A stretch of 64,000 nucleotides of DNA from Corylus avellana (taxonomy: Eukaryota > Streptophyta > Magnoliopsida > Fagales > Betulaceae), in the NCBI RefSeq assembly GCF_901000735.1, contig NC_081547.1, positions 1,674,001 through 1,738,000 on the forward strand, written 5' to 3'. A model generated the notes under the pieces. That model searched no databases. It had not been told where the DNA came from and saw only the letters and a list, made by a program, of their open reading frames with translations. A program made the translations under genes and the position numbers. Positions 38,371-49,810 of this stretch are shown here, one piece after another; position 1 is the first letter of the stretch; every line of letters starts with the position of its first letter.

Positions 38371-39030
38371 CCACAGCGGCTTTGGTTATTAAATCTGGAG
38401 GAAACCTCTTGTATTTCTAAAGATGTTGAGGAGTTTCATGTCGAGAACCATTTTCTTTGCTCTCTACATTGTCTTAATATGGCTTCTTATGACGGGGAGT
38501 TGGTGTTTCTCCAAAGATTTCTCAAACAATCGAGGAAAATCAACTTTGCAGATCAAATGCTGCTGTGTCATGAGATTCCCGATCTGTGTCAGTCCTTTGT
38601 GTTTCTAAATATTGCAGTGAGATGCTGGCAGATCATTGTTACTGTAACATGGTAGAGTAGAATCTTAGGTAAAATGACTTGGGATGTGTATTCTCACGGA
38701 TAAAGTTGTAGCCCATTTGTCGAGATATCGAAATGTGATGAATAAACTCTCAATCTGCTGCCTTACGTGGAATTCTGTGTTTGTTGCTTTGACTTCTTTT
38801 TATTTTTTATTTTTACTTATCAAAAAAAAAATTCTTTTTATTTTTTATTTTTTTTATTTGTCATTTTGAGCGCGAAGGGGACGTTACAACCCTAATGGGA
38901 GATTATGTGGCATTACAAAAATTGAAACATTAGAGGGGATAAATGTAATTTTCTCATAAAAATATTTTGTTAAACGTAATACAATCGAGTAAATATGTCA
39001 TCAGGTTTTGGGTAAATGATTAAAATTGCA

Positions 39031-39196
39031 AAAATTAGAGCCTTTTGAAGTTTCTTTTGCCCGTATGCTATGGTAGAACTTGGCTGAAGGGATCAAATAA
39101 TGGGTGAAGGCAAAAAATTAGAGCCTTTTGAAGTTTCTTCTGCCCATCTACTGTAGTAGAACTTGGCCGAAGGGATCAAATAATGGGTGAAGGCAC
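39031..39196. repeat. 83-bp tandem duplication downstream of NUP58
   Basis: Two adjacent units (39031-39113, 39114-39196) both read AAAATTAGAGCCTTTTGAAG and then ... GGGATCAAATAATGGGTGAA. They differ at several central bases, so this copy pair is older than the intron 5 duplication. Confidence 0.8.
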
Positions 39197-39303
39197 CCGT
39201 GCAATTGGTTTGGCTGTCGGTATATTCTTCTTTCTTAAGTTTGAGCTTGATTGGGTTCTACCCAGATGATGCTTGCCGAAATAGTAGGTATAGTGCTTAA
39301 TGT

Positions 39304-39486
39304 GAGTAATGCTACTCTTCATAATTTATATCCATTTATCAAAGCTCAATCAACATTAGCTTATGTGACGTATTTTAAGTTTTTTCTTTTTTTTTTTAGT
39401 GGCTGACCTGATAAATTACTTAAAACATGCCATGTAAGCCAATGTAAAATGGGTTTGATAAATATGTGCAAAGAGTAACATTACTC
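39304..39486. mobile_element. MITE with long TIRs, possibly Mutator-like
   Basis: The left end GAGTAATGCTACTCTT and the right end AAGAGTAACATTACTC are inverted repeats, and weaker pairing continues inward for tens of bases. Flanks GCTTAATGT (left) and GCTCAATAT (right) match at 7 of 9 positions, consistent with a decayed 9-bp target duplication as made by Mutator-like elements. The superfamily call is an inference. Confidence 0.6.
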
Positions 39487-39606
39487 GCTCAATATACTTG
39501 AAGCAGACAAAAATTGTGTCAATTTCCAAACTTGATAAAAGGAATCTGCAACACCAATGCTTAGTAATGATATTTCAAGCTCTTACTTTGTCTGAGTCTC
39601 TGCAAC

Positions 39607-41736
39607 CTACGTAGAATAAATCCTTGCATCAAATTCTTCTGTTTCCGATCTTCTCATGTTCTGTTGTAGCCTATGCAGTTCATCTTGGGCTTCATCAGCC
39701 ATGGGGTGCATTTGGTCCCCAGAGGTAAATGCATGAATATCATTCTTGGCCTCTATCCAGCTTAGCCCGGGATCCTTTTCCAACATCAATCCCCGTATCT
39801 TTTGTCTCATTTCTGCAACATCATCCCATCTTCCTGCAGCCGCATAAAGATTAGAAAGCAAGATATGGGTTGCACCGTCCTCTGCATCCAATCTTAGAAC
39901 TTGTTCTGCTGCATGAACTCCTATTCTCATATTTCTTTTGATGACACATGAGCTTAGCAAAGTTCTCCACAGTTCTGGATTATTATCTCTGTAAGGTGAT
40001 TCAGCTATCATTTCCTCTGCCTCGTCCAATAATCCAGCTCGACTTAGCAAACTTACCATGCAAGAATAGTGCTTAGGGCCAGGTGATAGACTATTTTCCT
40101 TCATATAATTCCACAAGAACTTTACTGTTTCTATCAACCCTCTGTGGTTACAAGCAGAAAGTAGAGACAAAAATGTTACTTGATCTGGCCTCATACCATG
40201 ATTCAGCATTTCTTCAAAGAGCTGCAGTGCCTCCACTGCCATTCCATGATGACTATATCCTCCAAGCATTGAGTTCCAGCACTTCAAATCAGGGTTTGGA
40301 AGTTGGAAAAATATTGATTGAGCAGACCGGAGGTCCCCATTTTTGACATACATATCTACCAAACTCCCACAGACAGACATTTCAGCATCATATCCCCTTT
40401 TTACGGCCTGGGAATGAATCATTTCACCTTTTTTCAATATTGCAAGGTCCGCACATGCACCCAATGCTCCACTGAGAACAAAACTATCAATCTTAAGGCC
40501 TTCCCGACACATTCTATCGAAGAATTTAATTGCATTCCCCCCATCAGCCATTCTAGAATGGCCTATGATCATTTCGGTCCAGAGAACGACATCCTTCTCT
40601 AAAACCCAATTAAAGACATTTTCTGCAGATTCAGCTTCAGCATTTTTGAAATACATCGAAACCAGTGTACTTGTACTTCCTACATAGACAATCCTCTCAA
40701 ATCCTGCTTTTGTAACTTGGGCATGGAGAGGTTTCCCATAATTAGAGGCTAGGAATGCACCAGTCGCAGATATGATGGCTGCATAAGTATACTCATCTGG
40801 TTTAGGAAGAGACATTTTCTGCAACTGGACAAACAGAGCCATGGCCTCCTCTCCTTCCTCATTCTCTGAATACCCAGCAATCATTGAGTTCCATGAAACC
40901 AAATCCGGATTTTCCATCCTACGAAAAACACTAAATGCTTTTCGGGCATCACCACAATTACAGTACATGTCAAGCAAGGCATTTTGCAAAGGTAAATCAG
41001 CTAGCGCATTTGAAACAATAAATTGGGCATGAAGAAGTTGTCCACAGTGATAATCTCCCAATCTGCCACACGCATTCAAAACCATTGAATACGTAAACTC
41101 AGTGGGAATAACACCCGTCCTCACCATCCCACCAAAGATATCAAGCCCCTCCTTGAGTTTATCATTCTTTAAGTTCCCAAATATGATAGAATTCCAAGTT
41201 ACCACATCTTTATCATTTATAAACCTGAAAACTCTTTTTGCAGATTCCAAATCCCCACAGTTCGAGTACATCCCAAGTAGAGAGGTTTGAACACAAACAT
41301 CATTCAAGAACCCAAACTTCACAACTTGGGCATGAAGCAAAGAGCCAGCCAACCAGTCCTCAAGCGAAGAAGATGCTTGCAGCAAGCTCGTGAAAGTCGA
41401 GCCATTTGGCCTCAGGAACTCACTTTCCATTTGGGCAAGCAATTCGAACGCCAAAACCGCACGGTCCGGCGCTCGAGAATATGCTGCGATAAGTGCATTG
41501 AACGAAACAAGACTTCGCTGAGGCATTTTGTCGAACACCAACCGAGACTCCCCGAGCGAGCTGAACCGCGCGTACATGGAGAGGAGGTTGTTGTTCAGAT
41601 AGGGAGTTTGGGCATCGACAGTGGTGGTGGTGGTTAGGATGAGAGCGTGAATTTGACGCGCTTTCCTCAGTGAGGTGACAGTGGTGCATTTTTGTATAAG
41701 AGTGGCCAAGGAAGCTGTCTCCGACAACGGTGGCAT
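39607..41736 (-). CDS. Pentatricopeptide repeat protein, PLS class with E domain
   Basis: An intronless 709-residue frame starts at an ATG at 41736. The N-terminus (LIQKCTTVTSLRKARQIHAL) is followed by a ladder of PLS-type PPR motifs recognisable by repeats of NNLLSMYARFSS, LVSFNALIAAYSR, VVTWNSIIFG, LVSWNSMIAGYSE, DLKCWNSMLGGYSHHG and PDQVTFLSLLSACNH. It ends with an E-type region (LLSSCVIKRNMRIG, LSNLYAAAGRWDDVAEMR, GLSWIEAKNDIHAF) and short E+-like sequence, without a DYW deaminase. Such proteins bind organellar RNA and usually help C-to-U editing. There is no obvious targeting peptide by eye, so the compartment is open. It resembles At3g50420 as far as I can recall. It is divergent with the Lines gene. 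Confidence 0.92.
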   Translation of the reverse strand: MPPLSETASLATLIQKCTTVTSLRKARQIHALILTTTTTVDAQTPYLNNNLLSMYARFSSLGESRLVFDKMPQRSLVSFNALIAAYSRAPDRAVLAFELLAQMESEFLRPNGSTFTSLLQASSSLEDWLAGSLLHAQVVKFGFLNDVCVQTSLLGMYSNCGDLESAKRVFRFINDKDVVTWNSIIFGNLKNDKLKEGLDIFGGMVRTGVIPTEFTYSMVLNACGRLGDYHCGQLLHAQFIVSNALADLPLQNALLDMYCNCGDARKAFSVFRRMENPDLVSWNSMIAGYSENEEGEEAMALFVQLQKMSLPKPDEYTYAAIISATGAFLASNYGKPLHAQVTKAGFERIVYVGSTSTLVSMYFKNAEAESAENVFNWVLEKDVVLWTEMIIGHSRMADGGNAIKFFDRMCREGLKIDSFVLSGALGACADLAILKKGEMIHSQAVKRGYDAEMSVCGSLVDMYVKNGDLRSAQSIFFQLPNPDLKCWNSMLGGYSHHGMAVEALQLFEEMLNHGMRPDQVTFLSLLSACNHRGLIETVKFLWNYMKENSLSPGPKHYSCMVSLLSRAGLLDEAEEMIAESPYRDNNPELWRTLLSSCVIKRNMRIGVHAAEQVLRLDAEDGATHILLSNLYAAAGRWDDVAEMRQKIRGLMLEKDPGLSWIEAKNDIHAFTSGDQMHPMADEAQDELHRLQQNMRRSETEEFDARIYST

Positions 41737-42214
41737 AAAAGGTTAGTTATCACTTAACGATCTCTAACCGCCAAAAATGCAGAGTCTGTATTTATTTTGT
41801 GGTAGAAATTTCTTTATAGCCAGGGGAGGTCTCTAGCATAAGGATTTAGCTTCGATTATGTGAAAAAATAATAATAATAATAATAAAATTATAGGATATT
41901 TTTATAATTTTTTTTAACAGTTCATATTTAATTTCAACTTATCAGACAATGATCTCCTTTACGGCTTCTTTAAATTTTTAAAGATATTATATTTTCTATT
42001 TTCTTAAAACTAATATTTTTAAATTAAATAATTAAAATTTTATTCTATATATTCACAGACGCGGGTCTTTCCGTAAAATCCATGTTCGACTATTCATTTA
42101 AAATAAATTTCTTTTTCATTTCAAAGACACATCAAAACGCTTAGTTCGAAACCGATAGAAGAAGCTCTAGACTGATTTCGAAGCTATTCCCCGGCAAAAC
42201 CAGTAACCGGAAAA
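41737..42214. promoter_or_regulatory. 478-bp divergent promoter between PPR and Lines genes
   Basis: The two start codons face away from each other across 478 bp. The middle (about 41860-42060) is very AT-rich with an AAT run at 41871-41886. I could not assign a TATA box to either side. Shared regulation is only suggested by the spacing. Confidence 0.5.
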
Positions 42215-45200
42215 ATGTCCTGCGGCTCTTCTGATTGCTCGCGTCTTTGCCGTCTGATCGATGAGTCTCTCCGTCCGTACACGGTTCGTTTTACGCCTCT
42301 CGGTTTCGTTTCGTGAATTTATTAATTTCCTTGATTTTCTATGTTTATTTTTTGAAATTGTTTCTCAAATTTCTCGGCCTTCATTTCTTCCACTTTCTAT
42401 TACGTTTTGCAGGAACCAGAGGCGATGGTGGTTTCTTTAACGAAAGAGAAGGAGCAACAGATTCTCATCGCTCTTTCTAAGGTTCTTTCTCTTCTCAAAT
42501 CGCCGCTCTTGCTCGCTTCTTCATGTAACTTCTAATATCTCTCATTCCACACTATTCATCTTCAATTCCTTTCGAATTTCAGGTCTCGAAAGAAATTCAG
42601 CTTTGGACTCGAAAACTCCATCGCTGTTCTGACAATGTACCCCTCCTCTCTCTCTCTCTCTCTCTCTCTCTTTCATACACAAATGGTGAGCTTAATCTAA
42701 CAATATACAACCGTACACTTTGAACAGGGCAAGGAAGCAGAATCGGCCTGTAGTAGTGAGTACTCAAACTCTGAGGATCATCACTGTTTGGCTAAGATCG
42801 TAGCTGACTTGGTAATATTGCTCATCATCTTGCTGCATTAATCATAATCTTTATGCTTGTTTTGTTATCGGAATGTAATACATTCCCGTAAATGATCATA
42901 CTATTTAACTGTATAGAAATCGTTATAGAGTCCTTTTCCGGGATCTAAGACTAAGACATTGTTCGAAGGAGATGGATGAGGATTTTGTGTCAGCAACCAT
43001 GCAATATTGCTAGTTGTTGATATGTAATTTAGGATATGTCTTGTGAATGTTGTTATCCGTTAAGTAAGACAGGAGTCTTATGCCTGCTTAGGAATGCCCT
43101 TGTTTTTGTTATTTCTCGAGATTTTGTTGGTTTGTGTGTTATTTGTGTTTGAATTGACTAGTTGGCAAATCTGTCTTTCTAGTTTCTGCAATACTTGGGT
43201 TTGGCGTGCTTGACCTCTTGGTTTTGCTTTTTCCTGGCAGATAGTTTTGCTAACTTTGGAGAGTCAATATGTTCAACATCTGGCAGGCAATGTGCTCAGT
43301 TTCATTTCTCAGTTTTTAGAAGCATCTGTATGTTACAATTTACTGTGTTGAAAGCTAAGTGTATATACCCTTGTGCTGTCCATTATCTTCATTACTATGA
43401 GTGTTTTGCAGGAAAGTGACTGGGAAAGATTCATCCATTTGGTTTGTGTTTGCGTGGAATTGGCAATGGCCAACACACTTTCATATTCTTCTGCACCATC
43501 AAACACTGGAGCCGAAGATAGTTCTAATTCATCAAACTTTTATGCTGTTGTGAAACCTAGGCTACAAAATACTAACTGGTCTACAGTGGCTGGCATCATT
43601 CGAGTTTTACGTAATATTTTGAAATATTTGAAGCAAGACTATGATGAACACCTTCTTGAAGTGTACTTAGATTCTGTAGATTCTTGTCTTTCAAATGTGC
43701 GTTGGGATTTGTTGGATGAGAGTTGTGACGGTCAGAACAGTGGTTCTCAGAAGAGCTTTTCTGCAGATGCTTCATTTCTCAGAAACGCCAGTGTGTTGCA
43801 AAAGCCATGTGTCATGTTTCTAGGAACTTTCCTTCAGCTACTCTGTTCCTTGGTCGGCGAAAGTGATTTTGTGGAAGCCACGGGTGTTTCAATTCATAAG
43901 CATCCAATTCATCTTAAAATCGTTAACCTTGTGCCTAAAGTTTTATACTGGTGCCTTGGCAAGCAAGGAGATTGTGTTGAGACATGCATCTCTCAGTACT
44001 TTAGACATAAGTTGTTGGTAAGGATTGAATTAGTTTTTCACTTAATGAACTTAGAGATCCAACGAACTTCATAAATTTTAACAACATCAATAATCATTGG
44101 CACTGAAGATTCCAAGAAAGATGGTTGTCATAATCACTTATACATATGTAGAAGAATGTTGCCCTGTTCATTGCCCTATAAATGTGTGTTATCACTTTAT
44201 AAGTCCAGTTTAATTAAACCAACTAAAATATTTTCTGCAGGTTCTAATGGTCAGGCTTAGTTTTCAAACACGTCTGGAATGTTCCACTCTTGTTTCATGG
44301 CTACAATTTCTCCATACTTACTTTCAAGAGGTTTTGCAGCAGCCCATAACTCAACCCAAGTCTTGTCAGGATGATTCTCTAGAAGGCTCTCCATTTTTAT
44401 TGAGTGTTTCTGATGGAGAAATAAATAGTCTGCACTCGCACCATATACAGAGGCAGGCTGTTTTTCTTTTCCTAAGGCTTTCCTTCAGTTTGATCAGTCA
44501 AGAAAACACTGACAAGCAATGTTTATGCATAACTCCAAATTCATGCTTAACCTATGAATCAAATTCGGACCTGGAATGTTGCTTTAGAAAGAAGGGTTTG
44601 TTAGAGCTCTATAAGTGGTTTCAAGGAAATCTTCCAACTGAGATGTTTTTGAACCATGAATTGTATTTTGAAAGATGTGTAAAATTTGCCTCATCCTTCC
44701 TTCAGTTATTCATGCACGAGGTTTGTATCTCCCAACCCTTTGAGGTTATTCTTTGCAATGTTGTGTATTTTTTAAGGTTATACGTTTTTGTTATTTCCTG
44801 AATATGTATAGATCTTCAACTTGCATTTCGTACGTGTTGAAAATTTGATGCTTATTCGGCTTATGCACTTGTTGGTTTCAATTTTTTTTTCTGTTATAAC
44901 ATTTATTTGTGCTAATTGCTTCCATGCGTAGCAAGATGTATAAGTAATCACAAACACTACACATCACAAACACACACGCACAACCTTGCCTAGTTTCCTT
45001 TGTGCAGTCTGTCACATTCTGCTAGGTAGTAGAAGGAAATTCTGGAACTGGCGAGGAAGGATTTCAGGGGCTCTAGTATTCCTGGACATTCTCATCTAAA
45101 AATCATCCTGGGTTTTATAAACAGTGGATTAGTTTGGCATTTTTATGGGATGGGAAGTGCTCAGTTTTCTGTTTCCCTTTCATTGCTATCTTCAACTCAG

Positions 45201-47494
45201 TGTTATGCAGAGGTTTATTTTTTCAAGCAACAGAACAAGTTTATAGGGCTTTGAAAATTTCCTTTTTTTGATCAACATGTATGGGCCAAAGACATCAGCT
45301 GATCAATCAAAGTGGAGCGTGTCAGTTTCTGTGTCTACTGGTCTTTTCTCATAATTGTATTGGGTAAACAACCAGGTAGCTGGTACAATGCTGAGTGTAG
45401 GGAGGACATGTCCCAAAATATAATATGATGAACTAGTATACCTTTCTCTCTTCTTTGGGTAGGCTAAGAGTTAATAAAGGTGGTCGAGCTTAGGATGAGA
45501 CTTGAACACTGATCTTGGGTATCACTTGAGTTAATGCAGGAGCTTTTATAGCATGAGTGCCTATAGGATAAGTAATTGTGCTAGGCAAGGAAGAAATCTT
45601 TGACGGGTTACTTGAGTTGTGGTTGTTGATTTGTATTCCAAAGCAATATATATATATATATATACTCTTTTCATGAACTCTGAAGGGGTGAATTATTTTT
45701 GGCTACATGATAATGATCATGATATGAACGTACAAAAGCATTACCAAAACAAAAGGCATATATGAAGGCAGCTATAATTTTCTTTCCCTGTGTGCTGCAA
45801 CGTACCATTATTCCAGATGTTGTTTATTGTTCTTCTCTTGTATATTTTCTGCTTTTCTTAGACTTTCTATATTCTTATTTATTGATTTTCCTCTTAAAAT
45901 GTAGGATGATATATTATTTAAAATGCTCTTGCAACTACTTGGTGTACCTTTTTGCGCAGAGCAACAGTGAGCAATCATCATTCTGGTTATTTTTACTGGT
46001 GATTAATTAAGTTGGTTGGAAACTATTTTAACAAATTCTTGGATTGTACCCAGGCTTTGTAACGAAGAAAGGATGTTTCAAGATGTCAAGGAAGATACTC
46101 TTTTTCATGTTCCAAACCTTTTTAATCCTGTACACCTATTCCATCTATTTCTTTCAGAGGCAAGTTTTTTTTAAAAAAAAAGAAAGAACAAAGAATGGAC
46201 GTCTAGTTGGTTGATTATGATGTGCTAAAGCCAATTTGAAAGAAACAGAATTATGATATGCTTCTCTTTATGACTTGCAGTTACACTACGATCACCAAGT
46301 TCTTCTTGATTACCTTATATCAAAAGACACAGGAATCAGTTGTGCAGAATATCTTTTAAGGTATGTACTCTAGTTGGTTGATTATGTTTTTCACTTATCC
46401 CCACTTCAACCTGTTGACTTTTGAAAGCTATAATTTGAAATTACTTATGGGGACTTGTTTCCTGCTTTCACTTTCAAGCTTGTTTGCTGTTCATTAGCTA
46501 TGGTTATTTAGGCTGTTAGGTTGGGCTAATTAGTTGATGGTTTTACTTCCTTTTTTTCTGGGTTATTTGGTTTACTGGATTATATCTGGTGCATTAGAGT
46601 ATATAGCTAGCCTTGGCCCTTCATGCTTTTAATGAATTATTTGGTACATTATAATGCAGGGCAGCAAGAGAAGAGTTCTGTTTCTCATACTTTATTTCTG
46701 ATAGCTTTGACATTTACTTGCCCTTGTTTTACATGTTCCTTCATAGGTGCTTGCGCATAGTATGCGACTCATGGCGCTTATTTGTGGAATTTTCTTTGGA
46801 TGGGAAAGTTATAAACCAATCTTCTTGCAAGAAAAGAAAAGTGTCATTGGATGGCTCAAATTTTCGGGTAGATGTAACACCTGGACCTGTGAAAAACATT
46901 GGAATTCTCACATCACTTGAGAAGGAATGCAACAGAGACAATGAACATGCCCGCAAGCACTATATAACACAGCCATTTGGAGGAGCCAGAGAGTGTTTGC
47001 TTTTATTAAGAAATTCTGTTGATAGTCTTCACAAGAAGAAGTTGTTTCCATATAATCCAGAAGTGCTTCTGAAACGGTGGGTTTCTGGACAATGAATATC
47101 AGCTTCCAGTGCACTTCTCATCATTGTTACTGTTGCGGAGTTCAATAAGACTCTTGAAATTTTTTTTCTTTTGCACTCAAAGAAAGGAAGTTGTGAAATT
47201 AATATCTACGGTATGAATGATGTATCTAATGTATTTGTCAACATACCCCCATCTCTTCAATAGCGACTAATGTCAACAAAGTCTTCTTTTCTTTACGAAT
47301 GATTTGGAAATATGATATATACCTTTCTTTAAGTGAGTGCAAAAGAAAAAAATTTCATATCATAATCAACTAGACGTCTATTATTTTTTCTTTAGTTCAT
47401 ATCATAATCAAGAATGATATGATATCTGAACTGCTTACTCTTGTTTTGCAGTTTGACAAGATTTCAGGAGCTCTGCTTCAAGGAAGAGAAATAA
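42215..47494 (+). CDS. Protein Lines homolog (LINES_N/LINES_C family)
   Basis: Twelve exons, 42215-42283, 42413-42481, 42583-42636, 42728-42811, 43241-43327, 43412-44017, 44241-44720, 45905-45966, 46054-46159, 46281-46360, 46747-47076 and 47452-47494, join to 689 residues in one frame. The C-terminal signature LFHLFLSELHYDHQVLLDYL, SKDTGISCAEYLLRCLRIVC and the terminal YNPEVLLKRLTRFQELC mark the Lines family, an eukaryotic all-helical protein named after a Drosophila segmentation gene. Its plant function is unknown to me. The intron after exon 9 needs a GC donor (GAG|GCAAGT at 46160) to keep the frame. The nearest GT (46164) would break it. The rest are GT-AG. Intron 7 is about 1.2 kb. Confidence 0.88.
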
Positions 47495-48102
47495 CTTTGA
47501 GGAATTGTTTAGGAGCATCATTTATTTCTTTGGAGTAAAGGGTAAAAATGAGATCATGTCTGCCAGTGAGGCATAGCTGTTCCAGATGTTTCGGTTGAAT
47601 GTGGTTGCTAGTGATGGAAACATATCAAGGCAACTGGGACGGACAATAGTTGCAAAGACTGCTCCAAAGCTTGGCTTGACTCCTTGCACAATGTCGTTGC
47701 AGAAATTCTGTTGAGTTGATTGGTTGGATGAATTGAATGAATGTTGAACTGTGTATGAACACAATTAGCCTGACGGCAACAAGCAGTTGAGGTGCCTTGG
47801 ATTTAAGTTCTATGATATGATATGTTCAATTTGCTGTGCAATTTTCCTAAAAGACGAGGAAAAGGGTGTAACTGGATTCTTTCTCATGGACCGACTAATT
47901 TGGTAATGTGTTTTCCCCTGTTTGTGCAGATTAACAACAGATGCATGATTCTTTTCAATTTAATCGACTGCAGGTACCTGTTATCCACGGGAGACCATCA
48001 AGATCCATTACTCCCTGTGAAAGCTACCATTGTGCTGACATTTTACGCTTTACCAAAGCGTAAAAGCGATGAATATCAAGCACTTTTGAGTGCAAGAGTG
48101 AG
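47495..48102. other. 3' flank of Lines gene
   Basis: Probably 3'-UTR and intergenic DNA. Short open frames here (for example 47522-47764 minus) show no recognisable domain. A methylesterase relic begins directly downstream. Confidence 0.45.
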
Positions 48103-48474
48103 ATGGAGAAGAGTGAGAAGCACTATGTGCTGGTTCATGGATCCTGCCATGGAGCATGCTGTTGGTATAAGGTGGCAACCAGCAACTTTGTTGAAATCCG
48201 CAGGTCATAAAGTGTTGGTGCTGGACATTCGCTGCTTCTGGGATGCACCCAAAGCAGGTGCATGAGGTACATTCACTCTCCGAATACCTTGAGCCGTTGT
48301 TGGAGTTCATGGCGTCTCTTCCATCTGAGGAAAGGGTGATCTTGGTGGGCCGCAGCATGGAGGAGTCTCCATATCTGTTCCCATGGAAAGGTTCCCCAAG
48401 AAAGTCTCTGTAGCCGTTTATGCTGTCGCCCTTATGACAGGTCCTGGCCTCAGTTTCTTGACTCTAAAAGAAGA
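48103..48474 (+). pseudogene. Methylesterase (MES) exon-1 pseudogene
   Basis: The ATG at 48103 opens a clear MES N-terminus ([17 protein letters not shown]), but the frame shifts near 48173-48190, again near 48224, and again just after the nucleophile region near 48360. Downstream pieces in other frames still match exon 1 of the intact genes: [32 protein letters not shown], and VPMERFPKKVSVAVYAV. The nucleophile motif reads GRSM instead of GHSLGG. The match ends near a GT after KEE at the usual exon 1 boundary, and no exon 2 or 3 follows. It lies on the opposite strand to the intact cluster genes. Confidence 0.85.
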
Positions 48475-48487
48475 GGTACTTCATGCT

Positions 48488-48531
<44 letters not shown>

Positions 48532-49810
48532 AATTACACGAAAAAACCTGGTTGAGCTGCTGCCTGCTGGACCGCGATTTGATCATGCATGTCCACTATT
48601 GAGCTGTGATCTACTGTCCAATATAAAATTTTTGGGATAATAGTCATGATTTTTAAACAGTTATAATTAGGCTGACCCAATTAACCACTTTTTTAATCTA
48701 TTTATATACAATTTGAAGAGCACATTTCTCAGATAAAGCCCATTCTGCGCCGGGTTTTTGTAAATTAGCGTATCGCATGGCAGAAGGTGGCCTCCTTTAG
48801 AGGGTCTTGGTAAATCTTACATACGCAACATCATTGTACCCATTTGAGCCCAATTCACAAATCTAGATCTTCCAGTCTCTGAAACATACATTCGAGCTAC
48901 CCTTGCATGTTTAAAGTAGCCTTCTATTATTGTAGCATTTTGACGTGTTGCTTGATGGATGTTGCCGCTTGGAGAGGGACATGTCATTATTGGCCCCTTC
49001 CGTTTTAGTCCGTGTGGGACAATCTATGACCCGGCCTACATGAGCGTACGGGTTAAATAAGACAGCTGGCCGTGACCCTGTGACCATGACTTAAAGCTAA
49101 TACATTCGTCTTGATCTTCGTAGATGCTTCTAGGGCAGAACCATTATCTGATAGTGGAAGAAAAATTGGCCATGCCGATTGCCGAGTGGATTTTTCTTAA
49201 TACCTGTTAGATACGACTGTCTTTTCTTGTCATTGTCGTGGCTTTGGCATGTAGTTGATGGTGCAAGGAATTTCATGGTGGTCTTTTTCTCCTTTTTTAT
49301 TTTCTCAGTACACGTGCTCTATTGACAACATTAATAGTCTTTTTTCATAGAGTCACGTCATTTAAAGCAATTTTAAATGGTGTGGAAATATATACACTAT
49401 TAGATCCTATGAAATCTAATATAGACCAAGAAATAGTTCATCTCTATTTCAATTGAGATGGAGAGGATAAACATCTCATAAGAAAGTCTCATATATTTTG
49501 TCATTATAAGCTGAATCGAATATGATTTCACAATAAATTCATAACACTAAACACACATCATGTCTTTATTAGTAGACAAAAAACTCTGTATACCATGATA
49601 GTGATGTTATTATTAAGAGTAATTCTAAATATTCATCTCCGATCTTAGTTCTATACAACTGGGTTAATTGGCAACCTTTCAATTTTTATGTTTTTTAATA
49701 AAAGGTTGATGCAAGAGATGGTGGACACTACAACATCAGCCTAGAGGTTTGAAAGTGAGATAAGAGATAAGTATATAAATTACTCTATTGATAATAGCAT
49801 ATAAATCATT
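48475..49810. other. Intergenic, CT/CA microsatellite and AT-rich DNA
   Basis: A CT run at about 48491-48522 passes into a CA run to 48530. No exon 2 or exon 3 of the upstream methylesterase relic was found. Nothing else is recognisable. Confidence 0.45.

Larger units (their letters stand above)
38371..39606. other. 3' region between NUP58 and the PPR gene
   Basis: This is the convergent 3' space between NUP58 and the PPR gene. It holds the 83-bp tandem duplication and the long-TIR element listed separately. No further gene is visible. Confidence 0.5.
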
